DNA of 64,000 nucleotides from the NCBI RefSeq assembly GCF_900107045.1, contig NZ_FNON01000001.1, positions 1,488,001 through 1,552,000 of the forward strand, given 5' to 3'. Source of the stretch: Amycolatopsis xylanica (lineage in GTDB: Bacteria; Actinomycetota; Actinomycetes; Mycobacteriales; Pseudonocardiaceae). The notes under the pieces are model-generated. The model had not been told where the DNA came from. It saw only the letters and a program-made list of their open reading frames with translations, and did no database searches. Position 1 is the stretch's first letter; each line of letters opens with the position of its first letter. Below, one piece after another: positions 50,322 through 59,699 of this stretch. The position numbers and the translations under genes were made by a program.

Positions 50322-50785
50322 AGCTCGAGCCGGCTTTCGCTGCCGTGCACCACGATCGCCCAGATGACCATCACGCAGAGCGCGATCACGATGGCGGACC
50401 ACACCGGGGCGACCGCGATGAACGAGAGCTGGGCGACCGCGTCGACGGCGGCGAGCACGACCGTGAGCACCCTGGCCCAGGTCGCGTCGAAGAACAGGGC
50501 GATCCCGGTCAGGCCGATCAGGATCCCGGCGATCAGGTGGAACCAGCCCCAGCCGGTCACGTCGAGCACGAGCACGTTGTTGGGACCGGCGACGTAGTAG
50601 GACTCGCTGAAGATGGCCACCAGGCCTTCGATCACGCCGAAAACGCCGATGATGATCATCATCACGGCGGCGAACCAGACCCAGCCCGCCCACATCGGGG
50701 AGCGGGCGGGCGCCGGCGGGGCCGCCCACTCCTCGCTGACCGGGTCCTCGACCCGTCCGGGCCGGTCGTGGCGTTGCTGACGCAT
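50318..50785 (-). CDS. DUF7144-like four-helix membrane protein
   Basis: A 155-aa protein with a 40-residue soluble N-terminus and four transmembrane segments (WFAAVMMIIIGVFGVIEG and three more). This pattern is typical of an actinobacterial family now called DUF7144. ATG 50785 is preceded by GGAACGGAG. Function unknown; it is divergent from the GH15 gene across 184 bp. Confidence 0.78.
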   Translation of the reverse strand: MRQQRHDRPGRVEDPVSEEWAAPPAPARSPMWAGWVWFAAVMMIIIGVFGVIEGLVAIFSESYYVAGPNNVLVLDVTGWGWFHLIAGILIGLTGIALFFDATWARVLTVVLAAVDAVAQLSFIAVAPVWSAIVIALCVMVIWAIVVHGSESRLEL

Positions 50786-50969
50786 GCTGACTCCGTTCCC
50801 TGAATGGACCTTTGCCGCGGCCACGGTCGCACGCGCCGGACGCCGCGCTCATCACCCGGATCGCGCGAGAGCGGCCCGCCGGGGCGCCGGGGCTCATCCC
50901 CGGCGGATGACGACCACCGCCGCACGGCGCGGACATGGTGGCGGTGAGGGGGACCAAGGAGGACGGGAC

Positions 50970-52805
50970 ATGGCTCACTACCCCACGATCGCCGAGCACG
51001 GCCTGATCGGGGATCTCCACACGACCGCGCTGGTGAGCACCGACGGCGCCGTCGACTGGTTCTGCTGCCCGCGGTTCGACTCGCCCAGCGTGTTCGCCGC
51101 GCTGCTGGACGGCGAACGCGGCGGCCACTGCCGGATCGGCCCGGTGTCCGGGCCTTATCGCTCGAAACAGCTGTACCTGCCCGACACGGCGATCCTGATC
51201 ACCAGGTTCTCGACCGAGCACGGCACCGGCGAGGTGGTCGACTTCATGCCGCCAGCGGGCCCGGCGGCCACCGCGAACCACCGGCTGGTCCGGATGCTGC
51301 GCTGCGCTCGCGGCGAGATCGACTTCGCGTTCGAGGTGGCGCCCCGCTTCGACTACGGCCGCCGGGACCACCTGACCAAGGTGACCGCCGACGGCGCCGT
51401 GTTCGACGCGGGCGATCTCGTGCTCACCCTGCACGCGGTCCGCGAACCCGGTGACGCCGCCATCGCGGACGTCCGGGTCGCCGCGGACGGTTCCGTGCGC
51501 GGCGCGGTCAAGCTGACCGAGGGGCAGGTGCGCGGGTTCGTGCTGGAGTCGGACGCACCCGGACCGCCGAGGACGATCCGGACGGCCGAGGTGGAGCGCG
51601 CCTTCGACGAAACGGTCCGGTTCTGGCGTGGCTGGCTCGCGCGGTCGGCCTACCGGGGACGGTGGCGCGAGGCGCTCAACAGATCCGCGATCACGCTCAA
51701 GCTGCTGACCTACGCGCCGACCGGCGGCATGGTCGCGGCCCCCACCGCCGGGCTGCCGGAGCGGATCGGCGGCGAGCGGAACTGGGACTACCGCTACACC
51801 TGGATCAGGGACGCCTCGTTCGCCGTGTACTCGTTGCTCGGTATGGGTTTCACCGAGGAGGCCGCCGGCTTCGCCCGCTGGCTCGGTGACCGCTACCAGG
51901 AGCAGGACCCGGAATCCGACGGCGGGCCGCTGCGGATCATGTACAGAGTGGACGGTTCATCCGACCTCTCGGAGACCACGCTGGACTGGGCGGGCTACCA
52001 GGGCTCACGCCCGGTGCGGATCGGCAACGACGCCTCCGGGCAGCTCCAGCTCGACATCTACGGCGAGCTGCTCGACAGCGTCCATCGGGCGGCCGAGCGC
52101 GGGCTGCCCGTCGGCCACGAGGGCTGGCAGGCGCTCACCGGGCTGCTCGACTGGCTAGCCGATCACTGGAACCAGCCGGAGGAAGGCATCTGGGAGACCA
52201 GGGGCGGCAGGCGGGACTTCACCTACGGCAGGCTGATGAGCTGGGTGGCGTTCGATCGCGGTATCCGGCTCGCCGAACTGCTCCGCAGGCCCGGCGCGAT
52301 CGGGCGCTGGCGGGCCGAACGGGACCGGATCTACGCCCAGATCTGGGAGAACGGCTGGCACGAAGGCGCACGCGCGTTCGTCCAGCAGTACGGCTCGGCC
52401 GTGCTCGACGCGTCGCTGCTGCGCATGCCGCAGGTCGGGTTCGTGGCGGACCGCGATCCGCGGTGGCTGACCACACTCGACGCGATGGAGCGGGAGCTCG
52501 TCACGGACAGCCTGGTGCACCGGTACGACCCGGCCGCTTCCCCGGACGGCTTGCCGGGGTCCGAAGGCACCTTCTCGTTGTGCACCTTCGGGTACGTCCG
52601 CGCGCTGGTGGGCGCGGGACGGCTGGACAGTGCGCGGCTGGTGTTCGAAAAGATGCTCACCTACGGAAACCACCTGGGGCTCTACGCCGAGGAGATCGGG
52701 CCGACCGGCGAGCAGCTCGGCAACTTCCCCCAGGCGTTCACCCACCTGGCCCTCATCGACGCGGCCATGGCGCTCGACGCGGCGCTGGACGCCGAAAACG
52801 GTTAA
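50970..52805 (+). CDS. GH15 glucoamylase/trehalase-like glycoside hydrolase
   Basis: A 611-aa cytoplasmic protein starting MAHYPTIAEHGLIGDLHTTALVSTDGAVDWFCCPRFDSP, with the GH15 barrel in the second half (GGERNWDYRYTWIRDASF, WETRGG, YAEEIGPTGEQLGNFPQAFTH). Mycobacterial and Streptomyces relatives are trehalases. The AAGGAGG site lies 7 nt upstream. It may release glucose from trehalose during stress recovery. Confidence 0.92.
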   Translation: MAHYPTIAEHGLIGDLHTTALVSTDGAVDWFCCPRFDSPSVFAALLDGERGGHCRIGPVSGPYRSKQLYLPDTAILITRFSTEHGTGEVVDFMPPAGPAATANHRLVRMLRCARGEIDFAFEVAPRFDYGRRDHLTKVTADGAVFDAGDLVLTLHAVREPGDAAIADVRVAADGSVRGAVKLTEGQVRGFVLESDAPGPPRTIRTAEVERAFDETVRFWRGWLARSAYRGRWREALNRSAITLKLLTYAPTGGMVAAPTAGLPERIGGERNWDYRYTWIRDASFAVYSLLGMGFTEEAAGFARWLGDRYQEQDPESDGGPLRIMYRVDGSSDLSETTLDWAGYQGSRPVRIGNDASGQLQLDIYGELLDSVHRAAERGLPVGHEGWQALTGLLDWLADHWNQPEEGIWETRGGRRDFTYGRLMSWVAFDRGIRLAELLRRPGAIGRWRAERDRIYAQIWENGWHEGARAFVQQYGSAVLDASLLRMPQVGFVADRDPRWLTTLDAMERELVTDSLVHRYDPAASPDGLPGSEGTFSLCTFGYVRALVGAGRLDSARLVFEKMLTYGNHLGLYAEEIGPTGEQLGNFPQAFTHLALIDAAMALDAALDAENG

Positions 52806-52806
52806 G

Positions 52807-52884
52807 GCACCGGACCGGATCGGCGATGGCGGCCCTGTGGTCCCCGACAACCCCGGCTGCACCACGGCGGGCCCGGTCCGGTGC
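52807..52884. terminator. Long-loop hairpin after the GH15 gene
   Basis: A perfect 12-bp stem GCACCGGACCGG / CCGGTCCGGTGC (52807-52818 and 52873-52884) with a 54-nt loop starts 2 nt after the GH15 stop. It could terminate the GH15 transcript. The remaining bases to 53155 show no gene I can support. Confidence 0.42.
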
Positions 52885-53155
52885 GTGCTCAGCATGCCGC
52901 GCGGCGTTCGGCGTGATCTTCACCCGTCAAGGATGATTCACCAGCACCGCTGCACCCTTTGAGTCCACAGTGGACAGTACCGGACACGCCATGGTCAATC
53001 GGCGGAAAGCGGAAGCGATTGGGGTAGCGTGCGCCCTCCGGACTCTGTGTGCACGCGAGGTCACCCGCGGCGGACGAAGTGCTCTCCAATTCCGGTCGGC
53101 ACCATGACTGTTCTGCGACAACAGCGATGCGCACCAGGGACGGGAGCGGGCATTC

Positions 53156-53407
53156 ATGGACGAGCCGGGGCGAAAACGCGGACGAGTCAAATTGGCTTCG
53201 GCCTGCCTGCTTCTTTCCCTCATCGTATCCGCGCAGCGAACCGGGCGCGAGCAAGGCGATACCGGCGAAGCGAACGGGCTCATCAGCGTGGCGGTGACAC
53301 TGGCGGCTTTGCCCCGGATGCTGCGCGAGGTCGTCATATTCCTGGAACTCGTCACCCGCTCCGATACATCGCCGACGCACGCAGCCGGGACACATTCGTA
53401 TCGGTGA
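53156..53407 (+). CDS. Small hydrophobic protein, possible gene
   Basis: An 83-aa reading frame with two hydrophobic stretches (LASACLLLSLIVSA and LISVAVTLAALPRMLREVVIFLELV). The stop lies 8 nt before the LAL regulator start, whose ribosome site falls at the end of this frame. I do not recognise it. It could be a small membrane protein or an unused frame. Confidence 0.35.
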   Translation: MDEPGRKRGRVKLASACLLLSLIVSAQRTGREQGDTGEANGLISVAVTLAALPRMLREVVIFLELVTRSDTSPTHAAGTHSYR

Positions 53408-53415
53408 GGAGAAGA

Positions 53416-56115
53416 ATGTATTTGGCCGGAACGAGAACTCCTGCTGGCCTCGAACAGGCCGCCGACACCGCGGAGGAGATCGGGGCGGATACCCCGGTGG
53501 CCACCGCGAAGGTCAGGATCCCGGTCACCACGACCGTGACACTGACCAGGCAGCGGCTCGAGGCGATGCTGGACACGGCGGTGGCGGGCTCCGAAACGGG
53601 CTCGCCGGTCACCGTGGTACGGGCCCCGGCGGGCGCTGGCAAAACGATGCTGCTCGCCACCTGGGCACGGCGGAGGGCGGCCGAGGGTGACGTGAGCGTC
53701 GCCTGGGTCTCACTGGACCGGGAGGACAACGACCCCGCGCTGCTCTGGTCGGCGATACTCCGTGCGCTGCAGGTCAGCGGCGCGGTGGAGCGGACAGGTC
53801 CGCTCGACGGTCTCACGCCGCCGAGGGGCGGCTCGTACGCGGCGTTCCTCGCCGCGGTCATCGCGGCGTTCGAACGGCTGCCGCGCCCGGTCGTGCTCGT
53901 GCTCGACGGCGTGCACGAAGTCGGCTCCGGAAATGCGATCGCCACCTTGAATCTGCTGCTCCGGCACGCGCCAGCCACCGTGCGCGTCGTGTTGTCGGCG
54001 AGATTCCCGCCACCGCTGATCCTGCCCAGACTGAAATTGGAGGGCAGGCTGCGGGAAATCGGGCCGGACGATCTGACCTTCACGATGGACGAAGCCGGAT
54101 TGCTCTATTCGAACCAAGGCATTCGGCTCAGTGAAACCGAACTCGGCCTGCTGATGGAACGCACCGAAGGCTGGGCGGCCGGGCTGCGGCTCGCCGCGAT
54201 GTCGCTCGCCGATTCCGCCCGGACCGCCGATTTCGTCACCGAATTCACCGGTGACGACCGGATGGTCGCCGATTATCTGCTCGACGAGGTGGTCACCCGC
54301 CAGCCCGAGGAGGTCGAGCGGTTCATGCTCTCGACCTGTATCTGCCGGACGTTCACCCAAGAACTCGCGGCGGCATTGTCCAAGCAAGAGAACGCCGGTC
54401 AAATTCTCGATCGGCTGGAACGCGGCGGAATCGTCGTGGTCACCTGGTCCCAGTCGACCCGGTGGTACCGGTACCATCCGCTGCTGCGCGGCTATCTGCG
54501 CGCCGAGCTGGGGCGGCGCCGGCTGACCGCGCAGAACCAGTTGCACCGCACCGCGTCCCGCTGGTTCCTCGACAACGGCGATCCACTCCGGGCGATCGCG
54601 CACGCGATCGCCGCGGGCGGCGACGACCTCGTCACCCGGCTGATCGCGAAGTACGGGCTCGAGCAAATCCACAAAGGAGAGTCCAGCAGGCTGCGCAGGC
54701 TGCTCGACACCGTGCCGCCGCACGTGCTGGACCGGCCGTCGGTCGCGCTGGTCGCCGCCGCGACCGCGCTCGACCTCGGCGATCTGTCGGCGGCGGATCG
54801 CAGGCTGCGCGGCATCAACAACGCCGCGCATCCGTTGCGCACCCAGCGCTTGCGCGCGCTGCACGCGACCGTTCGGCTCCAAAGGGCACGGATGCAAGGC
54901 GACCTCGGCTCGGCGCTGGCGACACTCGAGACCACACGGGCAGGCCGGACCGGCGTCGTCGACATCGACCTGCTCGCGCTGGTCAACCGCGGCGCCGCCC
55001 ACGCCTGGACCGGGCACCATCGGGCCGCGACAGCGGACTTGCAGCGCGCGCACCAGCTGGCCACCGTGGAACGGCGTGACGCGGTCGTGCTGCAGTGCAA
55101 GGCACAGCTGGCCGCCGCGGCCGGGGCCGAAGGCGACCTCGTCCAGCTCGGCGAACGCGCCGCGGCCGCGCTCGACTTCGCCGAGGCGCGCGGGTGGGCG
55201 ATGACCTCGCGCAGCGCCTACATCCACGCGCTGCAGGGGCTCGAGGCCTACCAGCGGCTGGAAGACGAACAGGCGCTGAAGTCCGCCTCGCTCGCCACCA
55301 AGCTGCTGGCCAGGCCCGCCGACCCGACGGTGGAGCTGTTCGTCCTCACCGTCGACGCGATGACCTCCTTCGACACCGCGAACGAACCACACGAGGTCGC
55401 CGCCACCCTGCGCGGGCACTGGCAGCGCATGGGCGGCAAGACACTCGCTCCGGCGCTCGTCGCCTACGCCGCCCCGATGCAGCAACGCATGGCACTGCGC
55501 GTCGGCGAGTACACCTGGGCCTACGAGGTGATGGAACGCGCCGACGCGCTGCTCGTCCGCTCCGCCGAGCGGGTGCTGCTCCGGGCGATGCTGCATGCCC
55601 ACAAGGGGAAAGTGGGTGCGGCCCGGCGCCTGCTGGAGCCAGCGCTGAGCGGGCGGACCCGGGCCATCTCGGCGCCGACGCTGATCGACGCGTGGCTGCT
55701 GGAGGCGTATCTCGCGGACCGGTCAGGCGACGGCAACCGCGCGCACGAGGCGCTCACGCAAGCCCTCGGCCTCGCCGCGCCGAACCAGGCGCTGCGGCCG
55801 TTCCGTGACGCCGGGCAGTCCGTCCGCGCGATGCTCGCCGAGGGGGCTGGCCGGTTCGGCAGGCTGGAACCGTTCGTCGCCAAGGTGCTGACCGCGCTGC
55901 CGGTCAAGGTGCCCGATCCAGCGGACGGGCTCACCGAACGCGAACAGGCGCTGCTGGCCGAGCTGCCGTCGATGCGCACGGCCGAGGAGATAGCGCATTC
56001 GCTCTACGTCTCGGTCAACACCGTGAAGACCCACCTGCGCGGCATCTACCGCAAGCTCGGCGTCAGCCAGCGCCGTGACGCCATCACCGTCGCCCGCCAG
56101 CGCGGGCTCCTGTAA
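53416..56115 (+). CDS. LAL-type (MalT-like) LuxR transcriptional regulator
   Basis: An 899-aa regulator with an N-terminal STAND ATPase (Walker A APAGAGKT at about 70-77, Walker B VVLVLDGVHE), a long TPR-like helical middle and a C-terminal LuxR helix-turn-helix (LTEREQALLAEL...SVNTVKTHLRGIYRKLGV). Such proteins integrate a ligand signal with ATP binding. ATG 53416 with GAGGAG is preferred over upstream in-frame starts, which lack homology signs. It may control the nearby stress genes. Confidence 0.9.
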   Translation: MYLAGTRTPAGLEQAADTAEEIGADTPVATAKVRIPVTTTVTLTRQRLEAMLDTAVAGSETGSPVTVVRAPAGAGKTMLLATWARRRAAEGDVSVAWVSLDREDNDPALLWSAILRALQVSGAVERTGPLDGLTPPRGGSYAAFLAAVIAAFERLPRPVVLVLDGVHEVGSGNAIATLNLLLRHAPATVRVVLSARFPPPLILPRLKLEGRLREIGPDDLTFTMDEAGLLYSNQGIRLSETELGLLMERTEGWAAGLRLAAMSLADSARTADFVTEFTGDDRMVADYLLDEVVTRQPEEVERFMLSTCICRTFTQELAAALSKQENAGQILDRLERGGIVVVTWSQSTRWYRYHPLLRGYLRAELGRRRLTAQNQLHRTASRWFLDNGDPLRAIAHAIAAGGDDLVTRLIAKYGLEQIHKGESSRLRRLLDTVPPHVLDRPSVALVAAATALDLGDLSAADRRLRGINNAAHPLRTQRLRALHATVRLQRARMQGDLGSALATLETTRAGRTGVVDIDLLALVNRGAAHAWTGHHRAATADLQRAHQLATVERRDAVVLQCKAQLAAAAGAEGDLVQLGERAAAALDFAEARGWAMTSRSAYIHALQGLEAYQRLEDEQALKSASLATKLLARPADPTVELFVLTVDAMTSFDTANEPHEVAATLRGHWQRMGGKTLAPALVAYAAPMQQRMALRVGEYTWAYEVMERADALLVRSAERVLLRAMLHAHKGKVGAARRLLEPALSGRTRAISAPTLIDAWLLEAYLADRSGDGNRAHEALTQALGLAAPNQALRPFRDAGQSVRAMLAEGAGRFGRLEPFVAKVLTALPVKVPDPADGLTEREQALLAELPSMRTAEEIAHSLYVSVNTVKTHLRGIYRKLGVSQRRDAITVARQRGLL

Positions 56116-56139
56116 ACGCGGCCGGGAAGGAACGATTCC

Positions 56140-56973
56140 ATGAAGAAGTACCACGGGTACTCCCGTGCCGACGGCGGCGATCCGGTGCTGTGGAAACCGG
56201 GGGTGGATCCGGACCGGCTGCGCTGGCACGCCGTCCGCTGGCGGGTGCTCAAGGACTCGCTGTGGCCGTGGCCCGCGTCCGTCATCGGCGTCGGCACCTG
56301 CGCGATCGCGCTGAGCGAATCCGCGCTGATGACCGCGCTCGGCATCGCGCTGCTGGTGACCAGCGCCTGCTTCACCTGGCTGATCTTCGCCTGCGACAAG
56401 CACGACCTGTGCTGGAAGTGGACGGCGGACCGGCTGATGGAGACCCGGCGCGGCGAACTGTTCCACGCCGCCAGTGATTTCAACGACCTGCCAGAGCCGA
56501 TCTCCTTCCAGGTCAGGCAGATCATCGACTACACCACGAAGCTGCACGGCCACCAGGGCGTCGACTGGCTCGGCGCCTGCGTGCTCGAGCAGGTGCACAA
56601 GCTGGCATGGGAAATAGTGTCCTGTGTGGACAGAACGCGGGAACTACGGGACTGGGTGAGCGCGGCGAGCGCCGACGACGAACTGGCCGAGCACGTCCGC
56701 CGGGTCGAGGCCGGGCTGACCGAGATCGAGCACGGCGCCCATCGGGTCGCGGACTGCCTGCGGCAGGTGGTCGAGCTGGCCGACGCGTGGACGGAGAAGC
56801 TGTGCCTGCTCAGCGAACGGGCGGACCTCCTCAGCGCGCTCGACCGGCTCGAGCTGCCCACGATCACGTCGGCCGTGCGCGCCATGGAGGAGATCCCCGA
56901 CTCGGTGTTCGCCTATGTCACCGCCGCGCGCGACCTGATCGGCGGCGGCCCGTTCGCCTGGGAACGGCACTGA
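56140..56973 (+). CDS. Two-TM protein with a coiled-coil-like C-terminal domain
   Basis: A 277-aa protein I do not recognise. Two adjacent hydrophobic segments (about 44-86) follow a 40-residue N-terminus; the rest is helical, soluble and rich in charged/Leu positions (EHVRRVEAGLTEIEHGAHRVADCLRQVVELADAW). This is the style of a membrane-anchored signalling or scaffold protein. It is 24 nt downstream of the LAL gene on the same strand and abuts the convergent HldE-like gene. Confidence 0.75.
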   Translation: MKKYHGYSRADGGDPVLWKPGVDPDRLRWHAVRWRVLKDSLWPWPASVIGVGTCAIALSESALMTALGIALLVTSACFTWLIFACDKHDLCWKWTADRLMETRRGELFHAASDFNDLPEPISFQVRQIIDYTTKLHGHQGVDWLGACVLEQVHKLAWEIVSCVDRTRELRDWVSAASADDELAEHVRRVEAGLTEIEHGAHRVADCLRQVVELADAWTEKLCLLSERADLLSALDRLELPTITSAVRAMEEIPDSVFAYVTAARDLIGGGPFAWERH

Positions 56974-58068
56974 TCAAGGCAGTCCCAGCGGCACGGCCCC
57001 GCCTTCGGCGATGGTCACGTGGTCGACGCAGCTCAGCGTGGACGGCGTCTCGGCCCGGTCCGTGGCACGCCGGATCGGCAGCCGGTTCCCGGCGCGGCGG
57101 ACCATCGCGTCCGACCGGACGGCGACCACCAGCACGTCCCCCTGCTGCCTGGCCGTGTTGAGCCGGTCGACGTCGCTCAGCCGCAGCCGGTCGAAGACGC
57201 CGCCGACGACCACGACCCGGCGCCCGGCCCGCTCGTGCCCGTGCACCAGCGGGGCGAGCCCTTGCCACGGCACGAAGACCGACCGGCGGTCCCTGAGCCA
57301 CATGGTGAGCAGCTCCGTGCCGCACACGAGCGGGTCGGGCAGGCAGGCCGTGACGTCGGCCGCGGCCTGGGCGAGCTCGGCCGAGGTCGTCGACGGGAGA
57401 CCGGCGACCAGGCCGAGCGCGAGCGCGGCGACCCCGCTCTCCTCCGCCGCGCCCGCCCGCCTGCCGTGCGGCGGCCTCGCCCAGGTCCGGTACGGCCGCC
57501 GGCGCGGGACGGTGAGCGTCATGCCCCGGTCGTGCAGCCGCACCAGGCGGGCGGCCGCGCTGTCGCCGGAGCCTTGGCCCGACACCGCCATCAGTTCGGG
57601 CCGCAGCTCGGACCACCGCGCCGTGTCCCCGGTGTAGACGGCGACCGGCGGCAGGTGCCCGCGATCGGCCGAGATCAGCCTGCTCGCGTACGCGGCCAAT
57701 GCCGACCCGGTCCGATCGCAGACCAGCACACAGTCGGTCTCCCGCACCATTTCCGAGAGTGAGCCGGCGACCGAGGCCCACCGGCCGCTCTCGACGACGA
57801 GGCACGGCGCGCCCGCGCCTCGTTCCGCCAGCCGCGCACGCAGCGGCGCGCAGTCCTGGTCACGCGTGCACACGGAGACCAGGCCCGTCTTCGCACCCAG
57901 CGCCGTGAGCGCGGCGGCGACACCCGCGGCCCCGCCAAGGCCGTCCCCTTCGCACGGCCATGCCTCGCCGACGACCGTGAACTCGGGCGCCATCCTGGCG
58001 AACGTGCCGGGCATGTCGGGGGTCGGCGCCCACTGCTCCGAGTCGTACAGCAAATCGGTCTCGGACAC
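56974..58068 (-). CDS. Degenerate HldE-like kinase/nucleotidyltransferase
   Basis: A 364-aa protein whose two halves follow HldE: a PfkB-like part (GLGGAAGVAAALTALGAKTGLVSVC near 43-67) and an RfaE2-like part (VVVVGGVFDRLRLSDV at 285-300). In real cytidylyltransferase-fold enzymes the second part holds HxGH; here the four positions read R-L-S-D. The GAGD of the kinase half is also not seen. HldE is about 470 aa, so this is shortened too. It may be a non-catalytic sugar-nucleotide binder. It is the last gene of a four-gene operon with Roadblock-like genes. Confidence 0.72.
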   Translation of the reverse strand: MSETDLLYDSEQWAPTPDMPGTFARMAPEFTVVGEAWPCEGDGLGGAAGVAAALTALGAKTGLVSVCTRDQDCAPLRARLAERGAGAPCLVVESGRWASVAGSLSEMVRETDCVLVCDRTGSALAAYASRLISADRGHLPPVAVYTGDTARWSELRPELMAVSGQGSGDSAAARLVRLHDRGMTLTVPRRRPYRTWARPPHGRRAGAAEESGVAALALGLVAGLPSTTSAELAQAAADVTACLPDPLVCGTELLTMWLRDRRSVFVPWQGLAPLVHGHERAGRRVVVVGGVFDRLRLSDVDRLNTARQQGDVLVVAVRSDAMVRRAGNRLPIRRATDRAETPSTLSCVDHVTIAEGGAVPLGLP

Positions 58069-58156
58069 TTGATCACCTTTCGCTGGGGTCAGTGGCTCAC
58101 CCCAAGCTGCCCTCGACCGCCTCGCGAAGTCTTCGCCCGTGACGGGTATGTCTGTG

Positions 58157-58864
58157 TCACCACGGCGTGACCCAGGACGGCAGTTCCAGCTCGACGCCCA
58201 TCACCCGGGTGACCAGCCGGTGCCGAGGCCACTTGCCGGTGGTGCTGACCTCACCGAGTCCCGCGATGAAGATCCGGCGCTGCGCGAACGTCACCGAGCG
58301 CCACCGCAGGCCGAGCTTGGGCCTGACCGGCGGGATGAACGCCCTGACCGGCTCGTGGGCTTCCGCGGCCCGGCTCGCGTAGTCCGGAACCGGCAGGTAC
58401 CGCAGGTCGAGGTCGACGAGCGGCGGCGGGCCGCCCGCCTGGTGGTGGCACCGGGCGAGCATCCGGGTGATCTCGTCGACGGCCAGCCGCACCAGCCACG
58501 GCATGTGTTCTTGCCACCGCCCGAGAAACGGCGCGTTCAGCGATCGTGCCGTCACCTCCTCCGGCATCACGATCAGCGCGCGGACCGCGGTGCCGGTCAG
58601 CTCGACCCGCAGCCGCGCCCACCGCCCGCCGGTGTCGATGAAGAAGCGCGGCATGGGACCGCCCGAGCCGGCGTCGGACCGCGCCCGCATCCGTTCCTTC
58701 AGCTCGACGAACGGATGGTCGGACGTCCGGTCGTCCGGCAGCACGAACATGAACTCCAGCTCGTCGCCGATGAGCTTCAGCCCGGCGGGGAACAGGGATC
58801 CCAGATCGGTCATGAACGCCGAGCCGACGACGAGCGCCTGGTGGCTGGATCCGCCTGCGGGCAT
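58157..58864 (-). CDS. Unknown protein in the Roadblock operon
   Basis: A 235-aa soluble protein without motifs I recognise. Features: an N-terminal Gly/Ser-poor start (MPAGGSSHQALVVGSAF), hydrophobic blocks and a C-terminal beta-rich part ending VELELPSWVTPW. It lies 37 nt downstream of the second Roadblock gene and 88 nt upstream of the HldE-like gene, so it probably shares their process. The start could be a later codon. Confidence 0.72.
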   Translation of the reverse strand: MPAGGSSHQALVVGSAFMTDLGSLFPAGLKLIGDELEFMFVLPDDRTSDHPFVELKERMRARSDAGSGGPMPRFFIDTGGRWARLRVELTGTAVRALIVMPEEVTARSLNAPFLGRWQEHMPWLVRLAVDEITRMLARCHHQAGGPPPLVDLDLRYLPVPDYASRAAEAHEPVRAFIPPVRPKLGLRWRSVTFAQRRIFIAGLGEVSTTGKWPRHRLVTRVMGVELELPSWVTPW

Positions 58865-58901
58865 CGTCGCCTCCTCCGCTGTGCGTGCCGCTTGCGCGCG
58901 G

Positions 58902-59273
58902 TCAGACCTGGAGATCGGACTCGATGCGCTTGAGGTAGTGCCGCGCCAGCGCGAGATTCGCCTGCTCGCGGTCGAGCACCAGGTAGAGGAACAGGCTGCT
59001 CCTGCCGTGGATCGAGTCCAGCAGCCGGATCAGGTGATATTGGCGGTGCAGTGTGATCAGGATGTCCTCGATCGTGTCGTTGAGCGCGAGCGCGGACATG
59101 ACACGGAGCTTGGACCTGATCACGTCGGTATTGCCCGCCGCCGCGACCTCCAGATTGAGCCAATCCCCTCCCCCGCTGGTACCCAGTGACATTCCGCTCT
59201 CGTGGTCCACCAGCGCGACGCCGAGCGACCCGGCGATCGACATGCACTCTTTCAGGGCATTTTCGATGTTCAT
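58902..59273 (-). CDS. Roadblock/LC7-like protein B
   Basis: A 123-aa protein with the alpha-beta layout of Roadblock/LC7 domains (ALVDHESGMSLG, then RLLDSIHGRSSLFLYLVLDREQANLALARHYLKRIE). Such proteins often regulate small GTPases or kinases as dimers. It follows the other Roadblock-like gene by 57 nt and probably forms a heterodimer or complex with it. Confidence 0.65.
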   Translation of the reverse strand: MNIENALKECMSIAGSLGVALVDHESGMSLGTSGGGDWLNLEVAAAGNTDVIRSKLRVMSALALNDTIEDILITLHRQYHLIRLLDSIHGRSSLFLYLVLDREQANLALARHYLKRIESDLQV

Positions 59274-59330
59274 CGGAACTCTCCACTTGTTCGATTGTCG
59301 TGAAATGGGAAATCTGGGCGGTAACAGGTG

Positions 59331-59699
59331 CTAAGCGGGCAGGATCTCCTTGATCCGTTCGACGACGGGACGGCATTCGAACAAAAGCCGCCCGACATTC
59401 AGGTTCTTGTCTCCCATGATGGCCATCAGCGCCATGCGGCCGACGGCGAACACGGCCAGATAACCGTCACTGCTGAACACCACGGTCTGACTGAGCGTGC
59501 CTTTCCCGGTCAGCTCTGCCGCCTGGCGCGCGATACCCAGGTTGGCCGCGGCGAGCGCCGAGATCTTCGTGGGGTCGATGTCCTCCGCCGCGTCGGCGAC
59601 GAGCGGAATCCCGTCCACCGCGGCGATCACCGTGTCCGACACCCCAGCGACGTTCTCTCGAAGGGTCCGCAGCTCGGCGGCCAATGCTTCGAAGTCCAC
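59331..59699 (-). CDS. Roadblock/LC7-like protein A
   Basis: A 122-aa protein with a Roadblock/LC7 pattern: VDGIPLVADAAEDIDPTKISALAAANLGIARQ, and SSDGYLAVFAVGRMALMAIMGDKNLNVGRL. The GTG at 59699 is chosen because AGGAAG precedes it and the length then equals its partner. It heads the operon A-B-unknown-HldE-like, behind a 450-bp intergenic region. Confidence 0.75.
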   Translation of the reverse strand: MDFEALAAELRTLRENVAGVSDTVIAAVDGIPLVADAAEDIDPTKISALAAANLGIARQAAELTGKGTLSQTVVFSSDGYLAVFAVGRMALMAIMGDKNLNVGRLLFECRPVVERIKEILPA

